From RECO01 sp050485385 (GTDB lineage Bacteria; Pseudomonadota; Alphaproteobacteria; Geminicoccales; Geminicoccaceae): a stretch of DNA of 52,619 nt. The stretch lies in NCBI GenBank assembly GCA_050485385.1, contig JBJHBG010000015.1, positions 1 through 52,619 on the forward strand, given 5' to 3'. Shown here piece after piece: positions 41,181 through 51,504 of the stretch; position 1 is the stretch's first letter; each line of letters opens with the position of its first letter. Both the position numbers and the translations under genes were made by a program. Below the pieces are notes generated by a model. The model was not told where the DNA came from, made no database searches, and was given only the letters and a program-made list of their open reading frames with translations.

Positions 41181-42494
41181 TCAGACCAGCTCCATCAGTT
41201 GCTCGCCACCCTCGAGGCGGCCGAGCAGGGCCCGGCGCGCCTGATGCCGCGAGTCCTCGTGGTGCAACCGTTCCACCACCTCGCCCGCGAACGCGAAGGT
41301 CAGGATCGTTGCCGCCGTCTGCCGGTCGATCCCGCGCGAGCGGAGGTAGAAGAGCGCCTGCTCGTCGAGTTCGCCGACCGTCGCCCCGTGCGAGCACTTC
41401 ACGTCGTCGGCGTAGATCTCCAGTTCCGGCTTGGTGTCGATCTCGGCGTCGCGCGACAGCATCAGGTTGTCGTTCTGCTGATAGGCGTTGGTCTTCTGCG
41501 CCACCTGATCGACGAAGATCTTGCCGGCAAAGACGCCGTGGCCTCCAGCCGCAAGAATGCCCTTGTAGAACTGGTTGCTCTCACAGTTCGGTGCCAAGTG
41601 CTCGACGCGGATCACCGTGTCGACTTGCTCGCTCTTGGCCGGCATGTAGGCGCCGTTGAGGTCGAGGTCGGCATTGGGGCCTTCGAGCTTGGCGAGGCTC
41701 TCGTTGCGGACAAGGCTCCCGCCGGCAACGATGGTCGTCTGGCCGAGCTTCGCCGCCTTGGCCACCCGCATCACCGATTGGCCGAACGACCGGCTCGCCG
41801 CCGCGCCGAACATCAGCTTGTCGATGGCGAGTTCGGCGCCCTCGGCCACGGCGAAGTCGTTGACCACGTTGACGATGCCGCCGCCACCCAGCGCCAGGTG
41901 CGTCTCCGCCATGCGCAGCCTCGCGCCCGCGCCGAGCACGACGCGGTTCCTGACATTGGTCAGCGTGTCCGCATCGTTACCGGCGTCGACGAACAGGAGT
42001 TGCACGGCGGGCGCGATCTCCGCCTCCGCCTCGACCTCGATGACGGCCCCGTCCTGGACGAGTGCGGCGTTGAGCGCCGTCAGTGCCCGCTCGCCGTCGA
42101 CGTCCATCGGGAGGTCGGCGTCGCCGTCGAGAGACTCGGCGAGGGTCCGGACGCGGAGCCCCGACGGCAGCCGGGCCATGTCCGAGAGACTGCCTACGAA
42201 CCGGCCGTTGACGAACACGAGGCGCCGCACGTCGCCGGTGAGCAGGTAGGGCTCGAGCTCGGCCAGGTCCGGTGCAACTGCGTGCGGGGCGCGCGGCTCG
42301 AGGTCGGCGAGGGCGCGGAGATTGGTGTACTTCCAGGCCTCGGCCCGCGTCGTCGGAAAGCCGAGCCGGCCGAACCGCTCGAAGCTGGCGCGGCGGCCGC
42401 CGACGGCACCCGGCAGGTCCGCCGCCAGGCGGTCGAACAGGGCGGCATACCCCGGCGCCGGGTCGATGCGGCGTGTGGCGCTGCTGACAGCCAT
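41181..42494 (-). CDS. sufD: Fe-S cluster assembly protein SufD
   Basis: A 437-residue beta-helix scaffold subunit that pairs with SufB in the SufBC2D complex. 'RAEAWKYTNLRALADLEPRA' near the N-terminus, 'SNQFYKGILAAGGHGVFAGK' and 'DDVKCSHGATVGELDEQALF' with the conserved cysteine-histidine, then 'YLRSRGIDRQTAATILTFAF' are typical. ATG 42494 with GAGG five bases upstream was chosen; the in-frame TTG at 42506 would overlap sufC by four bases. Confidence 0.96.
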   Translation of the reverse strand: MAVSSATRRIDPAPGYAALFDRLAADLPGAVGGRRASFERFGRLGFPTTRAEAWKYTNLRALADLEPRAPHAVAPDLAELEPYLLTGDVRRLVFVNGRFVGSLSDMARLPSGLRVRTLAESLDGDADLPMDVDGERALTALNAALVQDGAVIEVEAEAEIAPAVQLLFVDAGNDADTLTNVRNRVVLGAGARLRMAETHLALGGGGIVNVVNDFAVAEGAELAIDKLMFGAAASRSFGQSVMRVAKAAKLGQTTIVAGGSLVRNESLAKLEGPNADLDLNGAYMPAKSEQVDTVIRVEHLAPNCESNQFYKGILAAGGHGVFAGKIFVDQVAQKTNAYQQNDNLMLSRDAEIDTKPELEIYADDVKCSHGATVGELDEQALFYLRSRGIDRQTAATILTFAFAGEVVERLHHEDSRHQARRALLGRLEGGEQLMELV

Positions 42495-42502
42495 GGCCGG
42501 CC

Positions 42503-43291
<789 letters not shown>

Positions 43292-43323
43292 GTCCGATTC
43301 GTCCTGAAAAAACGTCTGCGGCC

Positions 43324-44769
<1,446 letters not shown>

Positions 44770-44779
44770 CTTCATTCCC

Positions 44780-45256
44780 TCACTTCGAAACGGTGCTCGG
44801 CTCGGGGTCGCGCAGGGCGCCGAACGGCATGCGGCCGAGCCCCCAACCCTCCGCCATTTCGGCGATGGAGATCCCGTCCAGGGCCTCGCGCATCGCCGCG
44901 TTGATTCGGTGCCAGTTCGAGCGCGCCGGGCAGCTCGCCTCGATGCCGCACTCGCCGGGCCCGTGCTCGACGCAGGCGGTCAGCGCGATCGGCCCGTCCA
45001 GGGCCTCGATCACCTCGGCAACGGTGATCAGCGACGCCGGCCGCGCCAACCTGTAGCCGCCCTTGGCGCCACGCTGCGATTGCAACACGCCCTCGCGCGC
45101 CAGCGCCTTCAGGATTTTGCCGGCCATAGGTTGCGCGATCCGGGTGCGCTCCGCCAGCTCCGGCGTCGCTCGCGACACGCCGCCCCGTGCCAATTCCGTC
45201 ATCAGGACGATCCCGTAGTCGGCCACGCGCGACAGTCGGATCACGGACGTCTCCAT
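44780..45256 (-). CDS. Rrf2-family SUF operon regulator
   Basis: A 158-residue Rrf2/IscR-family repressor, first gene of the suf operon. The winged helix reads 'RLSRVADYGIVLMTELARGG', 'RTRIAQPMAGKILKALAREG' and 'QRGAKGGYRLARPASLITVA'. Three cysteines in 'CVEHGPGECGIEASCPARSN' can hold an iron-sulfur cluster, so it should sense cluster status and repress suf when clusters are plentiful. The layout fits the 'FeS assembly SUF system regulator' group rather than IscR of the isc operon. It stops about ten bases before sufB. Confidence 0.93.
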   Translation of the reverse strand: METSVIRLSRVADYGIVLMTELARGGVSRATPELAERTRIAQPMAGKILKALAREGVLQSQRGAKGGYRLARPASLITVAEVIEALDGPIALTACVEHGPGECGIEASCPARSNWHRINAAMREALDGISIAEMAEGWGLGRMPFGALRDPEPSTVSK

Positions 45257-45272
45257 TCGCCAGGCAAAAAGG

Positions 45273-45288
45273 ACCTAGCCGGTTCGGT
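45273..45288. promoter_or_regulatory. Candidate Rrf2-type operator of the suf operon
   Basis: A 16-base imperfect palindrome (12 of 16 positions symmetric; minus strand ACCGAACCGGCTAGGT) lies just downstream of the suf -10, about 16 bases before the regulator start. This suits autorepression by the Rrf2 protein. The assignment is positional only. Confidence 0.4.
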
Positions 45289-45297
45289 TTCGTCGAT

Positions 45298-45327
45298 TTG
45301 ATATGTCGTCGGGCCGGGCGCTGTCAA
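45298..45327 (-). promoter_or_regulatory. suf operon promoter
   Basis: On the minus strand a perfect TTGACA (45327-45322), an 18-base spacer and TATCAA (45303-45298) precede the Rrf2 gene ATG by about 41 bases. Confidence 0.6.
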
Positions 45328-45339
45328 GCGAAGCCGGGC

Positions 45340-45363
45340 AAAAAACGGTGCCTCGCCCGGCGC
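45340..45363 (-). terminator. Weak terminator candidate after the rplM-rpsI-GNAT operon
   Basis: On the minus strand an imperfect GC hairpin (GCGCC/GGCAC arms) is followed by CG and six T, 46 bases past the GNAT stop and just upstream of the suf promoter. Confidence 0.35.
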
Positions 45364-45408
45364 TTGCGGCCATTTTTGGAACGATACCAAAGGCTTCCGC
45401 CGTGCCCC

Positions 45409-45924
45409 TCAATCGACACCGACGGCCGCGCTGCGGCGTTCCAAGATCGTGGTGTCGCGCCAGCGGCCCTGCCAGGGGCCATGGCGCATCCGACCCACCC
45501 GTTCGCGCACACCGAGGATGCGAAAGCCGCAAGCGCGATGTGTCCGGAGGCTCGCCGCGTTCTCGGCGAACAGGCTCGCCTGCAAGGTCCAGAAACCGGC
45601 CGCCTCGCTCGCCTCGACCAAGGCTTCGAGCAGCCGCGTGCCGAGCCCGCCACCGCGTGCGCTCGACGCGACGTACACGCTTACCTCGGCCACGCCCCGA
45701 TAGACCTCGCGCGTCGAGGTCGGGCTCAGCAAGGCCCACCCCACGACGTCACCCGCACGGTCGGCGGCTAGGCGCGGGTGGCCGTGGAAGCGCGCGTCGA
45801 ACGCGGGCCAGGGCGGGGCCTCGCGCTCGAAGGTGGCGTGACCCGTGGCGATGCCGTCCGCGTAGATTGCCAGCACGGCCGGGGCGTCGTCCGCCGTCAT
45901 CGGGCGGATGCGGACGACGCCCAC
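45409..45924 (-). CDS. GNAT family acetyltransferase (phosphinothricin acetyltransferase-like)
   Basis: A 171-residue GNAT enzyme. 'IRPMTADDAPAVLAIYADGI', 'EVSVYVASSARGGGLGTRLL' with the acetyl-CoA loop RGGGLG, 'LFAENAASLRTHRACGFRIL' and 'MRHGPWQGRWRDTTILERR' are the blocks of the Pat/Bar-like subfamily, which acetylates small amino compounds such as methionine derivatives or herbicide analogues. The GTG 45924 start lies nine bases after the rpsI stop, so it is the third gene of a ribosomal protein operon; whether it modifies a ribosomal protein is unknown. Confidence 0.87.
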   Translation of the reverse strand: MGVVRIRPMTADDAPAVLAIYADGIATGHATFEREAPPWPAFDARFHGHPRLAADRAGDVVGWALLSPTSTREVYRGVAEVSVYVASSARGGGLGTRLLEALVEASEAAGFWTLQASLFAENAASLRTHRACGFRILGVRERVGRMRHGPWQGRWRDTTILERRSAAVGVD

Positions 45925-45933
45925 CGGTCGGGC

Positions 45934-46419
45934 TCAGCGCTTGGAGAACTGGAAGCTGCGGCGAGCCTTGGCCTTGCCGTACTTCTTGCGCTCGACCTCG
46001 CGGCTGTCGCGGGTAAGGAACCCACCGGCCTTGAGGGCCGGGCGCAGCGTCGGGTCGAAATGGGTGAGCGCGCGGCTGATGCCGTGGCGCACCGCACCGG
46101 CCTGCCCCGAGAGGCCACCACCCTTGACCGTGCACATGACGTCGAACTGGCCCGCCCGGTTGATGATCTCGAACGGCTGGCGGAGGATCATCTGCAAGGT
46201 CGGCCGGGCGAAATACACGGCGATCTCGCGGCCGTTGACGGTGACCCGCCCCGAGCCCGGCTTGACCCAGACGCGGGCGACCGCGTCCTTCCTGCGGCCG
46301 GTGCCGTAGGCGCGCCCGAGCTTGTCGAGCTTGGGCCGCGCCGGCTCGATCTCGGGCTCGGCGCCGCCGGCACTCTGGCGGAGGTCCTTCAGATCGGTGA
46401 GCGTACGGGTCTCAGCCAC
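45934..46419 (-). CDS. rpsI: 30S ribosomal protein S9
   Basis: A 161-residue S9 with a ~33-residue N-terminal extension before 'GRAYGTGRRKDAVARVWVKP', as usual in Alphaproteobacteria. 'GGGLSGQAGAVRHGISRAL', 'FLTRDSREVERKKYGKAKAR' and the terminal 'RRSFQFSKR', which reaches the P-site tRNA, are complete. The GTG start overlaps the rplM end by eight bases. Confidence 0.98.
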   Translation of the reverse strand: MAETRTLTDLKDLRQSAGGAEPEIEPARPKLDKLGRAYGTGRRKDAVARVWVKPGSGRVTVNGREIAVYFARPTLQMILRQPFEIINRAGQFDVMCTVKGGGLSGQAGAVRHGISRALTHFDPTLRPALKAGGFLTRDSREVERKKYGKAKARRSFQFSKR

Positions 46420-46885
46420 GATCGGCCTCCGTGGTGTTCTTGCGGTTGAGGGCGGCGACGTCGAGCGGCTGGGGCGACTGCCCTTGATGCGGATGCTCGG
46501 GGCCGGCGTAGACGTGCAGCTTCTTGAGCTGGCGGCGGCCCAAGGGGCCTTTCGGCACCATCCGCTCCACCGCCTTCTCGATCACCCGCGTCGGGTGCTT
46601 GCCGTCGAGGATCTTGTCGGCCGTCCGCTCCTTCAGCCCGCCCGGATATCCCGTGTGCCAGTAGTAGGTCTTCTGCTGGCGCTTCTTGCCGGTCAGCTGA
46701 ATTTTCTCGGCATTGACGATCACGACGTGATCGCCCGTGTCCATGTGCGGGGTGTAGATGGCCTTGTGCTTGCCGCGGAGCCGGTTGGCGACGAGGGCGG
46801 CGAGCCGGCCGAGAACGAGGTTCTCGGCATCGATCAGCACCCATGCCGCCTCGATCTCGGCGGGGCGCGCGCTGTAGGTCTTCAT
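46412..46885 (-). CDS. rplM: 50S ribosomal protein L13
   Basis: A 157-residue L13: 'MKTYSARPAEIEAAWVLIDA', 'LGRLAALVANRLRGKHKAIY', 'MDTGDHVVIVNAEKIQLTGK' and 'MVPKGPLGRRQLKKLHVYAG' are family hallmarks. It is an early-assembly large-subunit protein and heads the rplM-rpsI unit found across bacteria. A candidate promoter lies about 85 bases upstream. Confidence 0.98.
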   Translation of the reverse strand: MKTYSARPAEIEAAWVLIDAENLVLGRLAALVANRLRGKHKAIYTPHMDTGDHVVIVNAEKIQLTGKKRQQKTYYWHTGYPGGLKERTADKILDGKHPTRVIEKAVERMVPKGPLGRRQLKKLHVYAGPEHPHQGQSPQPLDVAALNRKNTTEADRG

Positions 46886-46969
46886 CGGTCGTCCAATTCG
46901 ATACCGGCGATCCGCTGCACGCCACGGGAAAACACACCGGGCACGGCCGCCTTGGTCAGCGAAGCGCGT

Positions 46970-46998
46970 GACCTACGCTCCGGCAGCGCAGGTGTCAA
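46970..46998 (-). promoter_or_regulatory. Candidate rplM-rpsI promoter
   Basis: Minus-strand TTGACA (46998-46993), 17 bases, then TAGGTC (46975-46970), about 85 bases before the rplM start. The -35 is perfect and the -10 poor. Confidence 0.42.
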
Positions 46999-47089
46999 CG
47001 TCCCAAGCCGTCCGGAGCCGAGCCTCCGGCGGGCTTGGCGACACGAGCGTCGAGCGTCGCATCCGCATGCGGCGTCCGGGCACCTTCCC

Positions 47090-47104
47090 TTAAGGATTTC
47101 TAAA
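47090..47104 (+). promoter_or_regulatory. CtrA-like site upstream of the molybdopterin-fold/c-di-GMP pair
   Basis: TTAA-GGATTTC-TAAA resembles the alphaproteobacterial CtrA box TTAA-N7-TTAA with one mismatch. It lies 55 bases before the ATG at 47159, in an otherwise GC-rich gap. Confidence 0.35.
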
Positions 47105-47158
47105 CCGGCTGGCCGCCATTCTGGAGATCACGTCACGCATCGACCGGAATCGAGGCCC

Positions 47159-47653
47159 ATGTCCGACCGTTGCCGCCGATCGGCGCTAGCGACGCTGCTC
47201 GCGCTCGCCACCTGCACACTGGCCGGGCGTACGGCCTCCGCTGGCACGACGATCCTCGAGGTCGATGGGCGGGTTGCCGCGCCCGCTCCGCACCGCTTCG
47301 ACCTGGAGCGGTTGCAGGCGCTCGGGACCACGGACCTCGTGACGACGACCCCCTGGAGCGAGCGGCCGGTCCGGTTCGAAGGGGTGCCGGTTGGCCACGT
47401 GCTGGCGCAGTGTGGCGCCGACGGCACGGTCGTTCGGGCGCGTGCGCTCAACGACTACTGGGTCGACATCCCGGCGGAGGATTTCGGCGATCCCCGCGTC
47501 ATCGCCGCTTGGTCGGCCGATGGCCGTCGGCTCACGGTCCGCGACAAGGGCCCGCTCTGGATCGTCTATCCGTGGTCGTCGGAGGCGAAGTACCGGACCG
47601 GCTTGTACGACAGCCGGTCGATCTGGCAGCTGAAGCACCTTCTGGTAGCCTGA
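47159..47653 (+). CDS. Small periplasmic protein of the molybdopterin-dependent oxidoreductase fold
   Basis: A 164-residue secreted protein. The signal peptide MSDRCRRSALATLLALATCT ends about ASA|GT. The mature part is a reduced sulfite-oxidase-type fold: 'FDLERLQALGTTDLVTTTPW', 'VRFEGVPVGHVLAQCGADGT', 'ALNDYWVDIPAEDF' and the terminal 'VRDKGPLWIVYPWSSEAKYR' then 'YDSRSIWQLKHL'. Such stand-alone domains occur beside membrane signalling proteins. The cysteine in 'LAQCG' is not at the usual Mo-ligand position, so it may bind a ligand rather than catalyse. It is 22 bases before the GGDEF-EAL gene and probably senses for it. Confidence 0.78.
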   Translation: MSDRCRRSALATLLALATCTLAGRTASAGTTILEVDGRVAAPAPHRFDLERLQALGTTDLVTTTPWSERPVRFEGVPVGHVLAQCGADGTVVRARALNDYWVDIPAEDFGDPRVIAAWSADGRRLTVRDKGPLWIVYPWSSEAKYRTGLYDSRSIWQLKHLLVA

Positions 47654-47675
47654 GCAGGCGATCGAGACCCGTGTG

Positions 47676-50018
47676 ATGGCCGATGCGGGCGCCCGCCGCT
47701 GGGGCACGGGGTGGCGTTGGACCTACGTCGCCCTGATCGCCGCCGGCACCGCACTCGGTCTCAACCTGATGCTGGCGCTGCACCAACTCCGCGTGGAACT
47801 GGCCCACGACCTCAACTTCTATCGCGAGGAGAACTGGACCCTCCAGCAGGCCTCGATCCATGTCGAGCGGCTGCTCTATGCCCTGAGCCTCTACGGGCTC
47901 GGCGATCCGTCGACGGATCACGAGACGCTCCAGCTTCGCTTCGACATCTTCTGGAGCCGTGTCCAGCTCCTCGATTCCGACGCGCTCAGATCCGCCTATC
48001 GCGATCGCGTCGCCACGCCGGCATTCGTCGTCGATCTCGAAGCGACGATGGTTCGCGCAGAGCCCGTGGTCGCTTCGCTCGCCCATGGCGATTGGGCAAC
48101 GGCCGCGGCGCTCAGGCTGGAGTTCGAGGCCGCGGCGACGCAGTTGCGCGACCTCTTGATGCGACGCTTCAACGCCAACGTCGACGAGGTGTACGGCCGC
48201 GAGGCGGCCATCGCCGCGACCTATCTGCGGCTTGCCCTGTTCGCCGCCGGCGTGTTCTCGAGCGCGGCGCTGCTCGTGGCCGTGACGGTCTACAACATCG
48301 GCCGCCAGCGCCGCCTCCTGGTCGAGCGCGAGGCGGCCGGCGTCGAAGCCGAAATCGCGCGCAGCGACCTGCAGGCCGTAGTCGACGCCGTGCCTGCCGC
48401 CATCGCCGCGTTCGACCGCGAGGGTACCGTCCTCTTCCGCAACCAGGAGCATGCGCTCGTCAACGGCGCCGACGGGCCGGGGGCCGTGCCGGAGGGCCTG
48501 GACGACGTCTTCGCGAGCGGCTGTGCACGCCCGTTCCGCGAAGAGCAGTTGCCGGACGCCCGGGGTGACGTCCGCACGCTGCTGACGACACTCGTCCCGG
48601 TTGCCGACGGCGGCCGAGCGGTCGATCGTGTCGTCGCCGTGTCGATGGACATCTCCGAGCGGAAGAAGGCGGAGGAGCACGTTCGGCATCTCGCCCGTCA
48701 CGACGGGCTCACGGGCTTGCCCAATCGGAGCGCCTTCAGGGCCTTCCTCGATGAGGTGGCGGTACCGAGCCGATCGCTCCGCCCGGCGGCGGCACTCATG
48801 CTGATCGACATCGACCGCTTCAAGCAGCTGAACGATCGGTTCGGCCATGCGGCCGGCGATGCCGGACTTCGGATGGTGGCAAGGCGGATCCTGGCGTGCC
48901 TGCAGCCCCGGGACATGCTGGCGCGGTTGGGTGGCGACGAGTTCGTGCTGATCTGCCCCGACATCGGCGGCACCGAGCGCCTCGCGGCACTCGCGGACCG
49001 TATTCTCGCGGCGGTCCAGCAGCCCTTTCTGCACGAAGAGGCGCGGATCGAGCTGAGCCTCAGCGTGGGCATCGCCTGTTGGCCGGAGGACGGCCATCAC
49101 CCCGAGACGCTGCTCCGCAACGCCGATCTCGCGCTCTACGAGGCCAAGGCCGCCGGCCGCGGGTGCTGGCGCCGGTTCGAGGACGCCATGCACCGCGATC
49201 TGGCCGAGCGGCGGGAACTCGCTTCGGTCCTGCAGGAGCCGCCGCAAGACGCCGGGTTCTTCCTCGCCTTCCAGCCGAAGTTCCGCCTGAGCGACCGCAA
49301 GCTGATCGGCGCCGAGGCGCTACTTCGCTGGCAGCACCCGACCAAAGGCCTCATTCCGCCCGCACGCTTCATTCCGATCGCCGAAGAGGTGGATGCCATT
49401 GGCGCGCTGGGCGATTGGGTATTGCGCGAAGGGTGCCGGCACGCCCGGGCCTGGCTCGACCGCACCGGCGCCGACGTCCCGGTCGCCGTCAACGTTTCGC
49501 CGCTACAGTTCCGCAAGCCCAACTTCGTCGACCGGGTCCAAGACGCCCTGCAGGAAGCCCTACTCCCCGCGCGTTGCCTCGAGCTCGAGGTCACCGAGGG
49601 GTTGATCATCCACGATCCGGTCGCGGCCGAGACCGCGATCGAGCGGCTGCGCGCCACCGGCGTCCGCATCGCCCTGGACGACTTCGGAACGGGCTACTCC
49701 AGCCTCAGCTACCTGCAGCGCTTCCCGTTCGACACAGTCAAGATCGACCGCTCGTTCGTCGAGGGCTTGCCGACGCAGAAAAGCAGCGTCAACATCGTGC
49801 GGGGCGTGATCGCCATCTCGCACAGCCTGAACCTCGACGTCGTCGCCGAAGGTGTCGAAACCGAGTTGCAGGCACGGACTCTCGAAACGCTGCGGTGTGA
49901 CGCCGTCCAGGGCTTTCTGTTCGGCCGGCCGACGCTGGCATGGGACTTCGACCGCCGCCACCTGCGCGGGCCCGCCGAGCTCGGCACCCCCTTGCGCGTG
50001 AGCGCGGTCGTCGCGTAG
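47676..50018 (+). CDS. Membrane GGDEF-EAL protein (c-di-GMP cyclase/phosphodiesterase)
   Basis: A 780-residue protein: helix one at about 14-36, a ~150-residue periplasmic helical domain, helix two at about 187-210, a PAS domain (about 225-340, 'VVDAVPAAIAAFDREGTVLF'), a GGDEF domain with intact 'ARLGGDEFVLI' and 'HDGLTGLPNR', and an EAL domain with 'IGAEALLRWQHP', 'VTEGLIIHD', 'ALDDFGTGYSSLSYL' and 'VAEGVETELQ'. Both active sites look whole, so it could make and degrade c-di-GMP. The ATG 47676 is preferred to the adjoining GTG 47673. It is coupled to the periplasmic molybdopterin-fold gene. Confidence 0.92.
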   Translation: MADAGARRWGTGWRWTYVALIAAGTALGLNLMLALHQLRVELAHDLNFYREENWTLQQASIHVERLLYALSLYGLGDPSTDHETLQLRFDIFWSRVQLLDSDALRSAYRDRVATPAFVVDLEATMVRAEPVVASLAHGDWATAAALRLEFEAAATQLRDLLMRRFNANVDEVYGREAAIAATYLRLALFAAGVFSSAALLVAVTVYNIGRQRRLLVEREAAGVEAEIARSDLQAVVDAVPAAIAAFDREGTVLFRNQEHALVNGADGPGAVPEGLDDVFASGCARPFREEQLPDARGDVRTLLTTLVPVADGGRAVDRVVAVSMDISERKKAEEHVRHLARHDGLTGLPNRSAFRAFLDEVAVPSRSLRPAAALMLIDIDRFKQLNDRFGHAAGDAGLRMVARRILACLQPRDMLARLGGDEFVLICPDIGGTERLAALADRILAAVQQPFLHEEARIELSLSVGIACWPEDGHHPETLLRNADLALYEAKAAGRGCWRRFEDAMHRDLAERRELASVLQEPPQDAGFFLAFQPKFRLSDRKLIGAEALLRWQHPTKGLIPPARFIPIAEEVDAIGALGDWVLREGCRHARAWLDRTGADVPVAVNVSPLQFRKPNFVDRVQDALQEALLPARCLELEVTEGLIIHDPVAAETAIERLRATGVRIALDDFGTGYSSLSYLQRFPFDTVKIDRSFVEGLPTQKSSVNIVRGVIAISHSLNLDVVAEGVETELQARTLETLRCDAVQGFLFGRPTLAWDFDRRHLRGPAELGTPLRVSAVVA

Positions 50019-50183
50019 CACCGGCGTGGCCGGATGCCGATGGCGTGGGCGCCCCCCCTCCGCGGCCAGCGCCTGGAATCTCGCGGCGGCCAGCGGCACG
50101 CCGGTCTGCATCGCCCATTCCTCCCTGTCCGGCGGCGCCGGCCTCCTTTATGACGACCGCCACGGGAACAGGAGGGCACCGCC

Positions 50184-50975
<792 letters not shown>

Positions 50976-50978
50976 GCC

Positions 50979-51491
50979 ATGGCCGAACGCCTTCGCTACG
51001 ACGACTCGTATCTCCGCCAGATTCTGGAGGACGTGAAGACCATTGCGATGGTGGGGGCCAGCACCAACGAGATGCGACCCAGCTACTTCGCCATGCTCTA
51101 CCTGCAGAAGAAGGGTTTCACCGTCTGGCCGGTGAACCCGCGCGCGGCGGACCGGACGATCCTGGGCGAACGGGTCTACGGCTCGCTCGACGAGTTGCCG
51201 GCCCGGCCCGACATGGTCGACCTCTTTCGCCGCTCGGCCGAGGTCGGTCCCATCGTCGACGATGCCATCCGCCTCGGGATCCCCGTCGTCTGGATGCAGC
51301 TCGGCGTGCGCGACGACGCGGCGGCGGCAAGGGCCGAGGCGGCGGGGCTCCGGGTGGTCATGGACCGCTGCCCGAAGATCGAATATGGACGCCTTTTCGG
51401 CGAGATCGGCTGGTTGGGCGTCAATCGCGGGGTCCTCTCCGCGAAACGTGGCACTGCGCGTCAACTCGGCGCCAAGCCCCAGATCCGTTAG
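50979..51491 (+). CDS. CoA-binding domain protein (YccU type)
   Basis: A 170-residue Rossmann-fold CoA-binding protein: 'DVKTIAMVGASTNEMRPSYF', 'GFTVWPVNPRAADRTILGER', 'DMVDLFRRSAEVGPIVDDAI' and 'IPVVWMQLGVRDDAAAARAE', then 'VMDRCPKIEYGRLF' with a conserved cysteine. The family is widespread and its role is unknown; it resembles the nucleotide-binding part of succinyl-CoA synthetase alpha. The last ~30 residues carry a family-specific tail. metY begins 13 bases after it. Confidence 0.9.
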   Translation: MAERLRYDDSYLRQILEDVKTIAMVGASTNEMRPSYFAMLYLQKKGFTVWPVNPRAADRTILGERVYGSLDELPARPDMVDLFRRSAEVGPIVDDAIRLGIPVVWMQLGVRDDAAAARAEAAGLRVVMDRCPKIEYGRLFGEIGWLGVNRGVLSAKRGTARQLGAKPQIR

Positions 51492-51504
51492 GGAGGAATT
51501 CCGA

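Noticed and set aside
50019..50163. Possible short minus-strand gene between the GGDEF-EAL protein and the enoyl-CoA hydratase
   Set aside because: The frame continues antisense into the EAL domain and shows no conserved motif or ribosome site.
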